Below, piece after piece: positions 56,966-64,000 of a stretch of DNA of 64,000 nt (its first letter is position 1; each line of letters opens with the position of its first letter). A model generated the notes under the pieces. The model worked only from the letters and a program-made list of their open reading frames with translations. It was not told the DNA's origin and did not search any database. The stretch comes from an uncultured Clostridia bacterium. GTDB lineage: Bacteria; Bacillota; Clostridia; Christensenellales; UBA1242. Location of the stretch: positions 310,001 to 374,000 of the forward strand of contig CAKVHT010000001.1 in the NCBI GenBank assembly GCA_934754375.1, given 5' to 3'. A program made the position numbers and the translations under genes.

Positions 56966-56994
56966 TTGCATGTTTTTTAAGCCTATTTTACAAT
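56966..56994 (+). promoter_or_regulatory. Promoter of the DUF4364 gene
   Basis: TTGCAT (56966-56971), 17 bp, TACAAT (56989-56994). Leader about 20 bases with AAAGGA. Confidence 0.55.
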
Positions 56995-57019
56995 ATTTAT
57001 AGCATAAAAAGGATTAATT

Positions 57020-57556
57020 ATGGATTTTGTACCGGACAACACTGTCAACAAGTTAATATTGCTTTACGTTTTAGATAAAATGGAAATTCCTTTAACTGAA
57101 AACTCTATTTTGGAAATATGTTCAAGCCAAAACAATTGGGTAAATTGGATGGATTGCAAGGACTTGCTTGTTCAACTTATCACTTCAAAATTTATTTATA
57201 AACCTAACACAGAAAATGACGAAAGCAGATATAATATCACAGTTGCAGGTAGAGAGTGCTTGGCGCAATTTTACACACGCATTCCAGCAAGTTTGCGTGC
57301 GCAAATAGATAAGTTTGCTGACGAAAACAAACTGCAATATAAGCGCAATCAAGAATATATTGCGAAATGTTATAAAAATGAAGATGGTAGCTACACAGTT
57401 GACCTCAAAATCCTTGAGCCATTAACCACAGAATCAATATTTTCACTTTCAATCAAATCAGACACTCGCCACAATGCAACAATTGCTTGCAAGCGCTGGA
57501 GAGAATTGGCGGCCAATGTATATGAATATGTTTACAGCAAGATAATTGATAACTAA
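57020..57556 (+). CDS. DUF4364 protein (winged-helix type)
   Basis: A 178-residue protein matching DUF4364: NKLILLYVLDKMEIPLTENSI, NWVNWMDCKDLLVQLI, YNITVAGRECLAQF, then a DLKILE C-terminal sheet and CKRWRE. The N-terminal part looks like a winged helix, so a regulator role is likely but unproven. AAAGGA precedes the ATG. Monocistronic with a terminator. Confidence 0.85.
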   Translation: MDFVPDNTVNKLILLYVLDKMEIPLTENSILEICSSQNNWVNWMDCKDLLVQLITSKFIYKPNTENDESRYNITVAGRECLAQFYTRIPASLRAQIDKFADENKLQYKRNQEYIAKCYKNEDGSYTVDLKILEPLTTESIFSLSIKSDTRHNATIACKRWRELAANVYEYVYSKIIDN

Positions 57557-57610
57557 ATTAATAGAAATAACAATTCAGTTGTTTGATAAATTTAACTTTG
57601 TTGAGCAAAT

Positions 57611-57640
57611 AAAAAAGCCTACTTTAAAAGTAGGTTTTTC
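57611..57640. terminator. Bidirectional terminator between convergent genes
   Basis: CCTACTT - TAA - AAGTAGG flanked by A-run and T-run. Confidence 0.85.
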
Positions 57641-57659
57641 TTTTTGCGTTCACTAGATT

Positions 57660-58202
57660 TTAATAAAACATGCTTGTAACACGGTTTACATTTTGAGAAA
57701 GGTAGATTTCATTTTTAATGTGATAAGAACTATTAAAGCACCAAAGTGTAAAGGCAAAAATCATAGGCAAGTAAAATGAAATGGTGTTATAATAAACAAT
57801 TTCCAAGATAGAGTAGGTTAGGCTTGCAACAAGCAATAACAATGCAACAACAGCAAGCAAACTTGTGATAAAACTATATAAATTAATAAAACTACGTTTT
57901 TCAATATTGAAAACAAAATTTGCTTTATTGACTGATTTGCCTCGATGCCTAATTTTTTCCAATATATGCATATCTTTAAGTGCGTAAATAATTGATACAA
58001 AGCCATACATAACACTAAACAACATGGTAACGCAACTCAAAATTATCATTAGGGTGCTTGCATCACCAGGTGTAACAATCAACATGACAAGTTGCCATAC
58101 AAAAGCTGCAACAAACATAAAGGCAAACAAAACACGTAGCCTAAAGTCCTTTTTCAGTGTTGGAACATCTTTGTCCATAAACTCTAATCTATCAGATTTC
58201 AT
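57660..58202 (-). CDS. Hypothetical four-helix membrane protein
   Basis: A 180-residue protein with a charged cytoplasmic N-terminus and four membrane helices (about 23-43, 50-73, 112-135, 145-165). No family recognised. ATG 58202 is chosen because TATCAT (58209-58214) lies six bases upstream and TTGACT (58232-58237) 17 bp before that. No Shine-Dalgarno, so a leaderless message is predicted. The longer frame to 58247 would run through the promoter. Confidence 0.55.
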   Translation of the reverse strand: MKSDRLEFMDKDVPTLKKDFRLRVLFAFMFVAAFVWQLVMLIVTPGDASTLMIILSCVTMLFSVMYGFVSIIYALKDMHILEKIRHRGKSVNKANFVFNIEKRSFINLYSFITSLLAVVALLLLVASLTYSILEIVYYNTISFYLPMIFAFTLWCFNSSYHIKNEIYLSQNVNRVTSMFY

Positions 58203-58208
58203 ATAAAT

Positions 58209-58237
58209 ATGATAAAATAAATAAAAGCATAAGTCAA
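58209..58237 (-). promoter_or_regulatory. Promoter abutting the four-helix protein start
   Basis: Minus strand: TTGACT (58232-58237), 17 bp, TATCAT (58209-58214), six bases to the ATG. Confidence 0.6.
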
Positions 58238-58325
58238 ACAAAAACAAATCTTTTTTATTTTAAAATAATTCGTGGCAGATAACTAAAGACTGGTTTGAAT
58301 TTTATGGTATAAACCCTATCAAAAT

Positions 58326-59336
58326 TTATATTAGCAAAAGGCTTAATGGTATTGAAATAATAAAAGCTAACAATCCTTGTGTTAATTTTTGCAAAAACAC
58401 AAAACTTGATTTTATCTTCAATTTGTTTAGAAACGAAATTGATTGCATCAAAATGCTTATACCACCAAAGCCAATCAAGCCAGAAGATAACATAACTTTA
58501 AACTTTAGGGCAATGTTGCAACTGTTTAAATCAAGTATGCCACGTGTGATTTCAAAGCCAGCTGTTATAACAGATTGAATTAAATTGATGTCAATGCCCA
58601 ATAATTTTGATATAGGCAAACTAACAAATGACAAAATATGCGTATTTTTAAGCACGTCTATCAGCAAAAACGCCAAAACCATAAACCCACCAACCATTAA
58701 TATTGAAATCAGTGAATCATAAACACAATCAGATAGTATATTTGTTTGGTCGTTAGGTTTTAACACAACTTCTCGTTTGTTTAAATCTGGTCTTTTTCCA
58801 CGATAAATTAAACCATTAATTAAGCTCGCAATCAAGTTTGACAAAAGTATTATAACACCGGCTTTGTAACTGTTGAATATTGCAACTCCAACCGTGCCTA
58901 TCATAAACATAGGGCCACTTATAGAGCAAAATGCCAACATTTTTTTTGCGTCTTGCTGTGAGTAAATGCCACGGTTAAACATCTCGCAAATAAGTTTTGC
59001 TCCCATTGGATAGCCGGAAATGGCAGAAAGAAGAAATATTGTTGAACTTGTTTGAGGTGTATTGTAAACTTTAAAAAACAACTTGTCCAATTTTGTTTGT
59101 TGGGGTTCAATCATGGCAACAATTATTTTAGTAAATATAAAAAATGGCAACAGAACAGGCAAAACTTTAAAAGCCCAAACTGAAATTGCATTTAAGCATG
59201 ATTTGCTGTAAAGTGCTGGGTTTGAAATAAAAATGATGCAAACTATAAGCAAAACTGCAATGATAAGTTTGTGACCGTATTTAAATTTTGCTTTGGTGGC
59301 GGTTTGTGATTTGTTTGCTTTTAGTGTTTTTATCAT
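58326..59336 (-). CDS. ylbJ: Sporulation integral membrane protein YlbJ
   Basis: A 336-residue membrane protein of the nucleoside-recognition/Gate family, YlbJ type: CLNAISVWAFKVLPVLLPFFIF, the conserved SGYPMGAKL, CSISGPMFMIGTVG, and a second Gate half near the C-terminus (GFGGISILMQ). In Bacillus it is sigma-E dependent and needed for spore coat or cortex formation. Its neighbour ylbK is divergent, 54 bp away. ATG 59336 is preferred; no Shine-Dalgarno is seen. Confidence 0.88.
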   Translation of the reverse strand: MIKTLKANKSQTATKAKFKYGHKLIIAVLLIVCIIFISNPALYSKSCLNAISVWAFKVLPVLLPFFIFTKIIVAMIEPQQTKLDKLFFKVYNTPQTSSTIFLLSAISGYPMGAKLICEMFNRGIYSQQDAKKMLAFCSISGPMFMIGTVGVAIFNSYKAGVIILLSNLIASLINGLIYRGKRPDLNKREVVLKPNDQTNILSDCVYDSLISILMVGGFMVLAFLLIDVLKNTHILSFVSLPISKLLGIDINLIQSVITAGFEITRGILDLNSCNIALKFKVMLSSGLIGFGGISILMQSISFLNKLKIKSSFVFLQKLTQGLLAFIISIPLSLLLI

Positions 59337-59390
59337 ATATAATATATTCAACAAAACGGCAAATCTTGCCTGGGTTTATAAAGGGGTAAT

Positions 59391-60227
59391 GTGAAAAAGT
59401 TAGCATTGGTATTAAGCGGTGGTGCAGCAAAAGGCTATGCACATATCGGGGTTATAAAGATACTAGAAAAATATAATATCAAACCAGACCTAATTGTTGG
59501 AACATCAATGGGTTCGTTGGTTGGTGGCATGTATGCAAGTGGCAAAACATGCGATGAACTTGTCAAAATTGCGAGAGATTTTAACAGTCTTGGCAATTTT
59601 TCAATTACAAACACACTTTTCCGTGGGCATTTGTTGGATACAAGGAAGGTTGATAAGCTTTTGAAAAATGAATTGGGCGATTTCAAGGCGGAAGATTGCA
59701 AAATACCTTTTGTTTCAGTTGCAACAGATATCACACGTGGCAAAGAGGCGCATTTAACAACAGGCTTATTGCGAGATAATATTCGTGCCAGCATAACCAT
59801 ACCTGGGGTGTTTAAAACCAAAGAAATAAAAGGCAAAAAATATGTTGACGGTGGGCTTTGCAACAATCTGCCAGAAAATGTTGCCCATAAACTTATGCCA
59901 GATGCGATTATACTTTCAGTCGATTGTATTGGCAAATATGCCGACCAAGTTGAAAAATTGAGATTTGACACACTTGAAAATATGTTGAATGCAACCACTA
60001 TATTGACGCAGAACATAGTAAGATTAAGAAGAAGATATGCCGATTTGCGTATTGTTATATCACAACCTGACGTAAGTCAAATAGATTTTAAAACCGAGAA
60101 AGTGGATTTGTCTGTTTCTTATGGTGAGTCGGCGACAGAAAAAAGTATAAATCAACTGATTGGTTTGTTGAAAGGGGACGCAAATGAAAATATTAAAACA
60201 ATTAAACAATCAAGCAAAGGAAATTAA
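59391..60227 (+). CDS. ylbK: Patatin-like phospholipase YlbK
   Basis: A 278-residue patatin-family lipid acyl hydrolase. Oxyanion GGAAKGYAHIG (10-20), nucleophile S39 in GTSMG, and aspartate in VDGGLCNN near residue 162. No signal peptide. GTG start with AAAGGGG upstream. Next to ylbJ as in Bacillus. Its end overlaps pta by 44 bases in another frame. Confidence 0.9.
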   Translation: MKKLALVLSGGAAKGYAHIGVIKILEKYNIKPDLIVGTSMGSLVGGMYASGKTCDELVKIARDFNSLGNFSITNTLFRGHLLDTRKVDKLLKNELGDFKAEDCKIPFVSVATDITRGKEAHLTTGLLRDNIRASITIPGVFKTKEIKGKKYVDGGLCNNLPENVAHKLMPDAIILSVDCIGKYADQVEKLRFDTLENMLNATTILTQNIVRLRRRYADLRIVISQPDVSQIDFKTEKVDLSVSYGESATEKSINQLIGLLKGDANENIKTIKQSSKGN

Positions 60228-61146
60228 TGCAACAATCATTTTGCCAGAAGCAAATGCTGACAATCGTGTGTATGAAGCATGCAAAATCATTTTAAAGCAA
60301 AAACTTGCAAAAATTATTGTTTTTGGCAAGGCAGAACAATTTGATAAATCTTTTAAAAATAAAAATTGTCAAATTATCGATATAGACTGTTACAATAAAA
60401 CCGATTTTTCAAATCAATTATTTGAATTAAGGCAACATAAGGGTATGACAAGGCAAAAAGCAACAGAACTTGTAAAAAAACCACTTTATTTTGCCATGAT
60501 GTTGTTAAAAAATAATCTTGCAGATGGTTTGGTGGCGGGTGCGTGCAACACAACTGCTGATGTGCTTTTGCCAGCACTTCAAATAATAAAAGCAAAATCG
60601 AATAAGTCAGTGGTTACTGGAAGCACACTCATGATAAAAAATGGTTGCAAGCCATTGATGTTTGGAGATGTTTCATTGATTGAAAATCCAACAAGCGACC
60701 AATTGGCAGAAATTGCAATTTCAAATGCAGAATTTATGCAAAATGTTATGCGCCTTACACCAAAGGTTGCCTTGCTATCATATTCCACAAAAGGTAGTGC
60801 AAAAAATGAAATGGTAACAAAAGTTGCAGATGCGGTTAAAATTGCAAACGAAAGATCAAACTTTTTGATTGATGGCGAAATGCAAGGGGATAGCGCACTT
60901 GACAAATCAACAGCCTATCAAAAAGGTGTCAAGTCCGCAGTTGGGGGAGAAGCAAATGTTTTGATTTTCCCAGATTTAAATGCAGGCAACATTGCTTATA
61001 AATTGACTTCACGTTTGGCTGGCTATACTGCCATTGGACCAATTATGCTAAACTTTAACAAGCCAGTTAATGACTTGAGCCGTGGTTCAACAGTTGAGGA
61101 AATTGTAAACACTGTTGTCATAACAAAACTTTTGACTCAATTTTAA
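60184..61146 (+). CDS. pta: Phosphate acetyltransferase
   Basis: A 320-residue Pta of the short class: IILPEANADNRVYEAC start, DGLVAGACNTTADVLLPAL, and the C-terminal LNAGNIAYKLTSRLAGYTAIGPI with the acetyl-CoA/phosphate residues. It converts acetyl-CoA to acetyl phosphate, which AckA uses to make ATP. AAAGGGG precedes the ATG, inside ylbK. ackA follows after 167 bp with its own promoter. Confidence 0.96.
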   Translation: MKILKQLNNQAKEINATIILPEANADNRVYEACKIILKQKLAKIIVFGKAEQFDKSFKNKNCQIIDIDCYNKTDFSNQLFELRQHKGMTRQKATELVKKPLYFAMMLLKNNLADGLVAGACNTTADVLLPALQIIKAKSNKSVVTGSTLMIKNGCKPLMFGDVSLIENPTSDQLAEIAISNAEFMQNVMRLTPKVALLSYSTKGSAKNEMVTKVADAVKIANERSNFLIDGEMQGDSALDKSTAYQKGVKSAVGGEANVLIFPDLNAGNIAYKLTSRLAGYTAIGPIMLNFNKPVNDLSRGSTVEEIVNTVVITKLLTQF

Positions 61147-61253
61147 TATTTAAAAAGCAAAAGGACAGATAGTTTAACAGTGACAAGGTTTTAAAAAGTT
61201 ATTAAAAATTTTGAATTTTTTGCTTTTGTTGCATTTTGACCCTTTTAAAATGA

Positions 61254-61282
61254 TTGTCAAAACAATAAAATTGTGCTAACAT
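61254..61282 (+). promoter_or_regulatory. ackA promoter
   Basis: TTGTCA (61254-61259), 17 bp, TAACAT (61277-61282) with an extended TGc. Leader about 25 bases with AAAGGAAA. Confidence 0.7.
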
Positions 61283-61313
61283 CTAGGTATGTTTAAAGTA
61301 AAAGGAAATTTAT

Positions 61314-62504
61314 ATGAAAGTTTTAGTAGTTAATGCTGGTAGTAGCAGTTTAAAAGCCCAACTTATGGAAACTGAAAATGGCAAAGTTTTTGCCAATGCT
61401 TATTGTGAACGTATTGGTCTTGATGGCGCATTTATGACTTATAAATGGGCGGGTCAAAAAGTGGTTATCGACGCAAAAATGCCAACACATAAACAAGCAT
61501 TTCAATTGTTTTTTGACACATTGACAAGCAAAGATTATGGTGTTATTTCAAGTTTAAGTGAAATCAAAGCAATTGGTCATCGTGTGGTAAACATGGGTGA
61601 AAAATATTGCAAATCTATTGTTGTTACACCAGAAATTTTTGCAGACATGCAAAAATGTGTTCAATTTGCGCCATTGCACAACCCAGGTGCTTTAACAGGA
61701 TTGCAAGCATGTATGGATTTGATGCCAGGGGTTAAAAACGTAACAGTATTTGACACTGCATTCCATTCAACAATGCCATCAAAGGCATATATGTATGCTT
61801 TGCCTTATGAATATTATGAAAAATATGGTATCCGCAGATATGGTGCACATGGCACAAGCCACAAATACATTGCAAAAAAATGTGCAGAATTTTTGGGCAA
61901 CCTTAAGGGTAAAAAAGTTATCTCTTGTCACCTTGGTTCAGGTAGCAGTATTTGCGCAATCATGGATGGCAAATGTGTTGACACATCAATGGGTTACACC
62001 CCTCTTGCTGGTGTAGTTATGGGCACACGTACAGGAGATATTGATGCCAGTGTTGTTACAGGTGTTATGAATGCAACAGGCAAAACCGCTGATGAAGTTA
62101 TCACAATTTTCAACAAAAAAAGTGGTTTGCTTGGCCTTTCAGGCTATAGTGATATGCGTGATATTGAATCTCACATGGATGAGCCAAAAGTTAAACTTGC
62201 TTTTGACACAATGTGCTATTCTATCAAAAAATATATTGGCGCTTATGCTGCAGCAATGAATGGTGTTGATGCAATCGTTTTCACAGCAGGCATTGGCGAA
62301 CATGATGAACTTGTTCGTGAAGCAGTTTGCAAAGATATGGAGTATTTGGGTCTTGAACTTGACACAGAAAAGAACATCAAACTCAACAAACCGTTTGATC
62401 AAATTGTTGAACTTTCACGTCCAACAAGCAAAGTTAAAGTTTATCGTGTTCCAACAGATGAAGAATATATGATTGCTTTGGAAACAGCAGAACTTGTTAA
62501 ATAA
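61314..62504 (+). CDS. ackA: Acetate kinase
   Basis: A 396-residue acetate kinase (ASKHA fold). VLVVNAGSSSLKAQL start, FDTAFHSTMP, RYGAHGTSHKYI, MGYTPLAGVVMGTRTGDID and VFTAGIGEHDELVRE are all present. It makes ATP and acetate from acetyl phosphate. AAAGGA precedes the ATG. Own promoter and terminator beside pta. Confidence 0.98.
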   Translation: MKVLVVNAGSSSLKAQLMETENGKVFANAYCERIGLDGAFMTYKWAGQKVVIDAKMPTHKQAFQLFFDTLTSKDYGVISSLSEIKAIGHRVVNMGEKYCKSIVVTPEIFADMQKCVQFAPLHNPGALTGLQACMDLMPGVKNVTVFDTAFHSTMPSKAYMYALPYEYYEKYGIRRYGAHGTSHKYIAKKCAEFLGNLKGKKVISCHLGSGSSICAIMDGKCVDTSMGYTPLAGVVMGTRTGDIDASVVTGVMNATGKTADEVITIFNKKSGLLGLSGYSDMRDIESHMDEPKVKLAFDTMCYSIKKYIGAYAAAMNGVDAIVFTAGIGEHDELVREAVCKDMEYLGLELDTEKNIKLNKPFDQIVELSRPTSKVKVYRVPTDEEYMIALETAELVK

Positions 62505-62512
62505 TTTTAAGT

Positions 62513-62548
62513 TATAAGATTTGATACAAATATAAGATTTGATACAAA
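62513..62548. repeat. 18-bp exact tandem duplication after ackA
   Basis: TATAAGATTTGATACAAA occurs at 62513-62530 and again at 62531-62548, between the ackA stop and its terminator; its end overlaps the terminator's left arm. Confidence 0.85.
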
Positions 62549-62597
62549 ACCAGGGGCAGAGTGTTGCTTAAAATAAGATAAGTCTCTGGTTTTTTGT
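62546..62597 (+). terminator. ackA terminator
   Basis: AAAACCAG (62546-62553) pairs with CTGGTTTT (62586-62593) across a long loop, then T's. Confidence 0.65.
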
Positions 62598-62676
62598 TGC
62601 CAAAAGTAAATCTATTCAAAATAAAAAAAACGGCGGTGTGCCGTTTAATATAAAATGCAAAATAAGGGCAAAAAAA

Positions 62677-62979
62677 CTAAATATCGTTTGTTATTTTGCT
62701 TTGTGTTAAATCTTTAAGCCTATCAATTAAAAATTCAGCATTATCAACAATTTTTTGGGCTTTAACTTCAATATCGTTGGTGGAGTTGTAAACAATGTTT
62801 AAGCCATTTTTATGAACAATTTCAACAACCTTGTTTGTTATTTCATTTAATTTTTCAATCATGATTTCAATTTCATCATCAGCCAAGTCATCATAAAAAT
62901 CACGATTAATTGCATCCAATTCGTTTGATAAGCGGTTTAATTTATAATTTGTCCTATATTTTGTGCTAATTTGCCTCAT
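62677..62979 (-). CDS. Small coiled-coil hypothetical protein
   Basis: A 100-residue charged, fully helical protein (KLNRLSNELDAINRDFYDDL pattern, coiled coil likely). No family recognised. It occupies the place between ackA and rpmF where a DUF177 (YceD) gene is common, but on the other strand and unlike DUF177. ATG 62979 is chosen because TAAATT (62987-62992) lies seven bases upstream and TTGACA (63010-63015) 17 bp before that; no Shine-Dalgarno. The longer frame to 63087 runs through this promoter. Confidence 0.55.
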   Translation of the reverse strand: MRQISTKYRTNYKLNRLSNELDAINRDFYDDLADDEIEIMIEKLNEITNKVVEIVHKNGLNIVYNSTNDIEVKAQKIVDNAEFLIDRLKDLTQSKITNDI

Positions 62980-63105
62980 ATCTATCAATTTATATTTTTT
63001 TAAAAAAGATGTCAAGGAATGAATAAGCAAAAAAACAAAAATTTCAGCAAAAATTTTAAATATCAAAAAATATTGTAAAAGCATCAAAATTTGTTAAAAT
63101 TACGA

Positions 63106-63134
63106 TTGACAAACATAAAAGCATTTGCTATAAT
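63106..63134 (+). promoter_or_regulatory. Consensus rpmF promoter
   Basis: TTGACA (63106-63111), 17 bp, TATAAT (63129-63134) with an extended TGc: the strongest promoter in the window. Confidence 0.88.
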
Positions 63135-63152
63135 AAGACCATATTTTGTCGA

Positions 63153-63171
63153 GTGCAATTTTTTGTTGCAC
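63153..63171 (+). promoter_or_regulatory. Hairpin in the rpmF leader
   Basis: GTGCAA - TTTTTTG - TTGCAC, about 12 bases after the predicted transcription start and 22 before the rpmF ATG. No T-run follows. It could stabilise the message or bind a ribosomal protein; unproven. Confidence 0.5.
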
Positions 63172-63193
63172 GAATATTTATGGAGGTATTAAA

Positions 63194-63385
63194 ATGGCTG
63201 TTCCAAAGGGAAAAGTTTCAAAAGCGCGCAGAGATAAGCGTCGTGCTAACTGGAAAGCAGCAGTTCCAACATTAGTTGAATGTCCACATTGCCATGAAAA
63301 GAAAGTGGCTCACCAAGTTTGCAAAAATTGTGGTTATTATGATGGCGAACAAGCAGTTTCAGTTGATAAAAAAGAAAGTAAATAG
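63194..63385 (+). CDS. rpmF: 50S ribosomal protein L32 (zinc form)
   Basis: A 63-residue L32. [19 protein letters not shown] start and a zinc ribbon from C30, C33, C43, C46. ATG 63194 is chosen for GGAGGT just upstream and the fixed family start. Very strong promoter upstream, terminator downstream. plsX, often next in this cluster, is not present. Confidence 0.97.
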   Translation: MAVPKGKVSKARRDKRRANWKAAVPTLVECPHCHEKKVAHQVCKNCGYYDGEQAVSVDKKESK

Positions 63386-63391
63386 TATTTT

Positions 63392-63421
63392 AAAAACTCC
63401 ACCAACATGGTGGTTTTTTTA
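63392..63421 (+). terminator. rpmF terminator
   Basis: CCACCA - ACA - TGGTGG followed by seven T's. Confidence 0.88.
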
Positions 63422-63523
63422 TTGTGATTAACATGTGCAAATATTAGCAAATGGGTTTATTTCAAAATCTTGAATGATTTATATAAATAAATCAAAACTT
63501 CGGCAGGGTTTGCAAATATTAAC

Positions 63524-63585
63524 TATGCTTTGTTTGTGTTTATGGGGTTTTATCAACAACTCAACAAATTTGTTGGCAAAGCATA
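63524..63585. repeat. 9-bp inverted repeat with 44-bp spacer
   Basis: TATGCTTTG (63524-63532) and CAAAGCATA (63577-63585) are perfect inverted copies just upstream of the -35 at 63593. An operator or chance pairing; no T-run. Confidence 0.45.
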
Positions 63586-63592
63586 AATAAGT

Positions 63593-63621
63593 TTGTCAAA
63601 AACGTGCAAAAAGGTTAAAAT
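63593..63621 (+). promoter_or_regulatory. Promoter abutting the 3'-edge methyltransferase start
   Basis: TTGTCA (63593-63598), 17 bp, TAAAAT (63616-63621), six bases to the ATG at 63628. Confidence 0.68.
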
Positions 63622-63627
63622 ACAAAT

Positions 63628-64000
63628 ATGGATAAAATCATTGAATATTTAAAAGCAAATGAACAAGAGATACAAAAAATTGTGTTGAGCGACACAAAAA
63701 CTGAAACAAAAAAGATAATTGTTCACAAAACTATTATTAAAAACAAACTGATGTGGCAGATTGAAAAATATATTGGCACACAAGTTTTTCACAGCAATGT
63801 TGATTTTGAAAGTGTCTTAGCTCTACCATTTTGTGAATATAAGCAAATCACAGTTGAACAATCAACAAAAATTGGTATTTTTTCTGCTTCTAAAACCGAC
63901 TATAGATTAAAGGAAAAACAAATTAATAGACCAGTAAAAAATCAGCAAATCACACACAACAAACAGAAACAATATTTTATCAACGAGGGCGATGATGTGC
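63628..64000 (+). CDS. N-terminal part of a likely SAM-dependent methyltransferase (cut by window edge)
   Basis: An open frame of 124 codons running off the window. The N-terminus (MDKIIEYLKANEQEIQKIVLS, then QIEKYIGTQVFHSNVDFESV) resembles the N-terminal extension of a clostridial class I methyltransferase family; the SAM-binding motifs would lie further on. The assignment is by recall of that N-terminal pattern and is tentative. No Shine-Dalgarno; the start lies six bases after a -10. Confidence 0.5.
   Translation, partial: MDKIIEYLKANEQEIQKIVLSDTKTETKKIIVHKTIIKNKLMWQIEKYIGTQVFHSNVDFESVLALPFCEYKQITVEQSTKIGIFSASKTDYRLKEKQINRPVKNQQITHNKQKQYFINEGDDV

Noticed and set aside
59435..60016. 193-codon open frame antisense to ylbK
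   Set aside because: Mirror of the patatin gene, no Shine-Dalgarno or promoter, low-complexity Ser/Leu composition.
61150..61230. Terminator after pta
   Set aside because: AAAAGCAAAA and TTTTGCTTTT can pair only across a loop of more than 50 bases; too weak to call.

Overview
The window is A+T-rich bacterial DNA (roughly one third G+C by eye), with genes packed on both strands. It looks like a member of the Bacillota, most likely an uncultured Clostridia-like lineage. The reasons are the ctsR-mcsA-mcsB-clpC operon with a CtsR operator, WhiA, NrdR, zinc-ribbon L32, YqzL, the sporulation-lineage genes yqfC, yqfD, ylbJ and a YlmC/YmxH protein, DUF362/DUF378/DUF3343/DUF4364 proteins, and a pta-ackA-ppdK fermentative set. 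No phage, insertion sequence, CRISPR array or rRNA was seen. It is chromosomal core with small accessory patches.

Layout. 1-5 kb: the 5' part of holB, greA, small conserved genes, a DUF362 ferredoxin protein, DUF378. 5.2-11.6 kb (minus strand): murB, a PHP-domain gene, whiA and dnaE, a Clostridia-type cluster here lacking rapZ and yvcK. 11.6-14.4 kb: a membrane-anchored solute-binding-like protein divergent from uvrC. 15.3-19.9 kb: the CtsR heat-shock operon, whose McsB has lost the arginine-kinase motifs. 20.1-22.8 kb: an intracellular subtilase with a degenerate ABC-like protein and two unknown genes. 22.9-25.2 kb: nth-obgE-yhbY. 25.4-30.5 kb: a DUF3343/cysteine desulfurase pair, a divergent pyrimidine-phosphorylase-like gene, tsaE and a tsaB-rimI fusion. 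30.6-34 kb: a membrane-tethered MurF-type ligase and a hydrolase facing ddl. 34-40.3 kb: a type IIA topoisomerase pair, a YlmC-like gene, nrdR, a PAP2 phosphatase. 40.4-45.7 kb: an ABC-F ATPase, yqfC-yqfD, a ybeY-era fusion, yqzL, recO. 45.8-55.8 kb: a WG-repeat protein, two YwaF-like proteins, ppdK, a lipoprotein, tRNA-Cys and tRNA-Leu, an AbrB-ABC exporter operon. 56-64 kb: unknown genes, a DUF4364 regulator, ylbJ/ylbK, pta, ackA, rpmF, and the start of a likely methyltransferase gene.

The promoters read well as sigma-A type: a -35 near TTGACA, 17 bp, and a -10 often preceded by TGn. They show two kinds of gene start. One has a leader and a clear Shine-Dalgarno site (greA, the ctsR operon, the WG gene, rpmF, ppdK). 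The other has the start codon 6-7 bases after the -10 hexamer and no Shine-Dalgarno (holB, the DUF362 gene, uvrC, nth, the degenerate ABC gene, the 3' methyltransferase gene and others), which predicts leaderless mRNAs. This recurring pattern is the most interesting signal I found. Next come the McsB-like protein without kinase residues beside a ClpC that keeps both phosphoarginine-pocket glutamates, the YbeY-Era and TsaB-RimI fusions, and the trimmed gene clusters. Together these suggest a streamlined genome. I found no clearly new multigene system. The subtilase/degenerate-ABC cluster and the DUF3343/desulfurase pair are the best accessory candidates.
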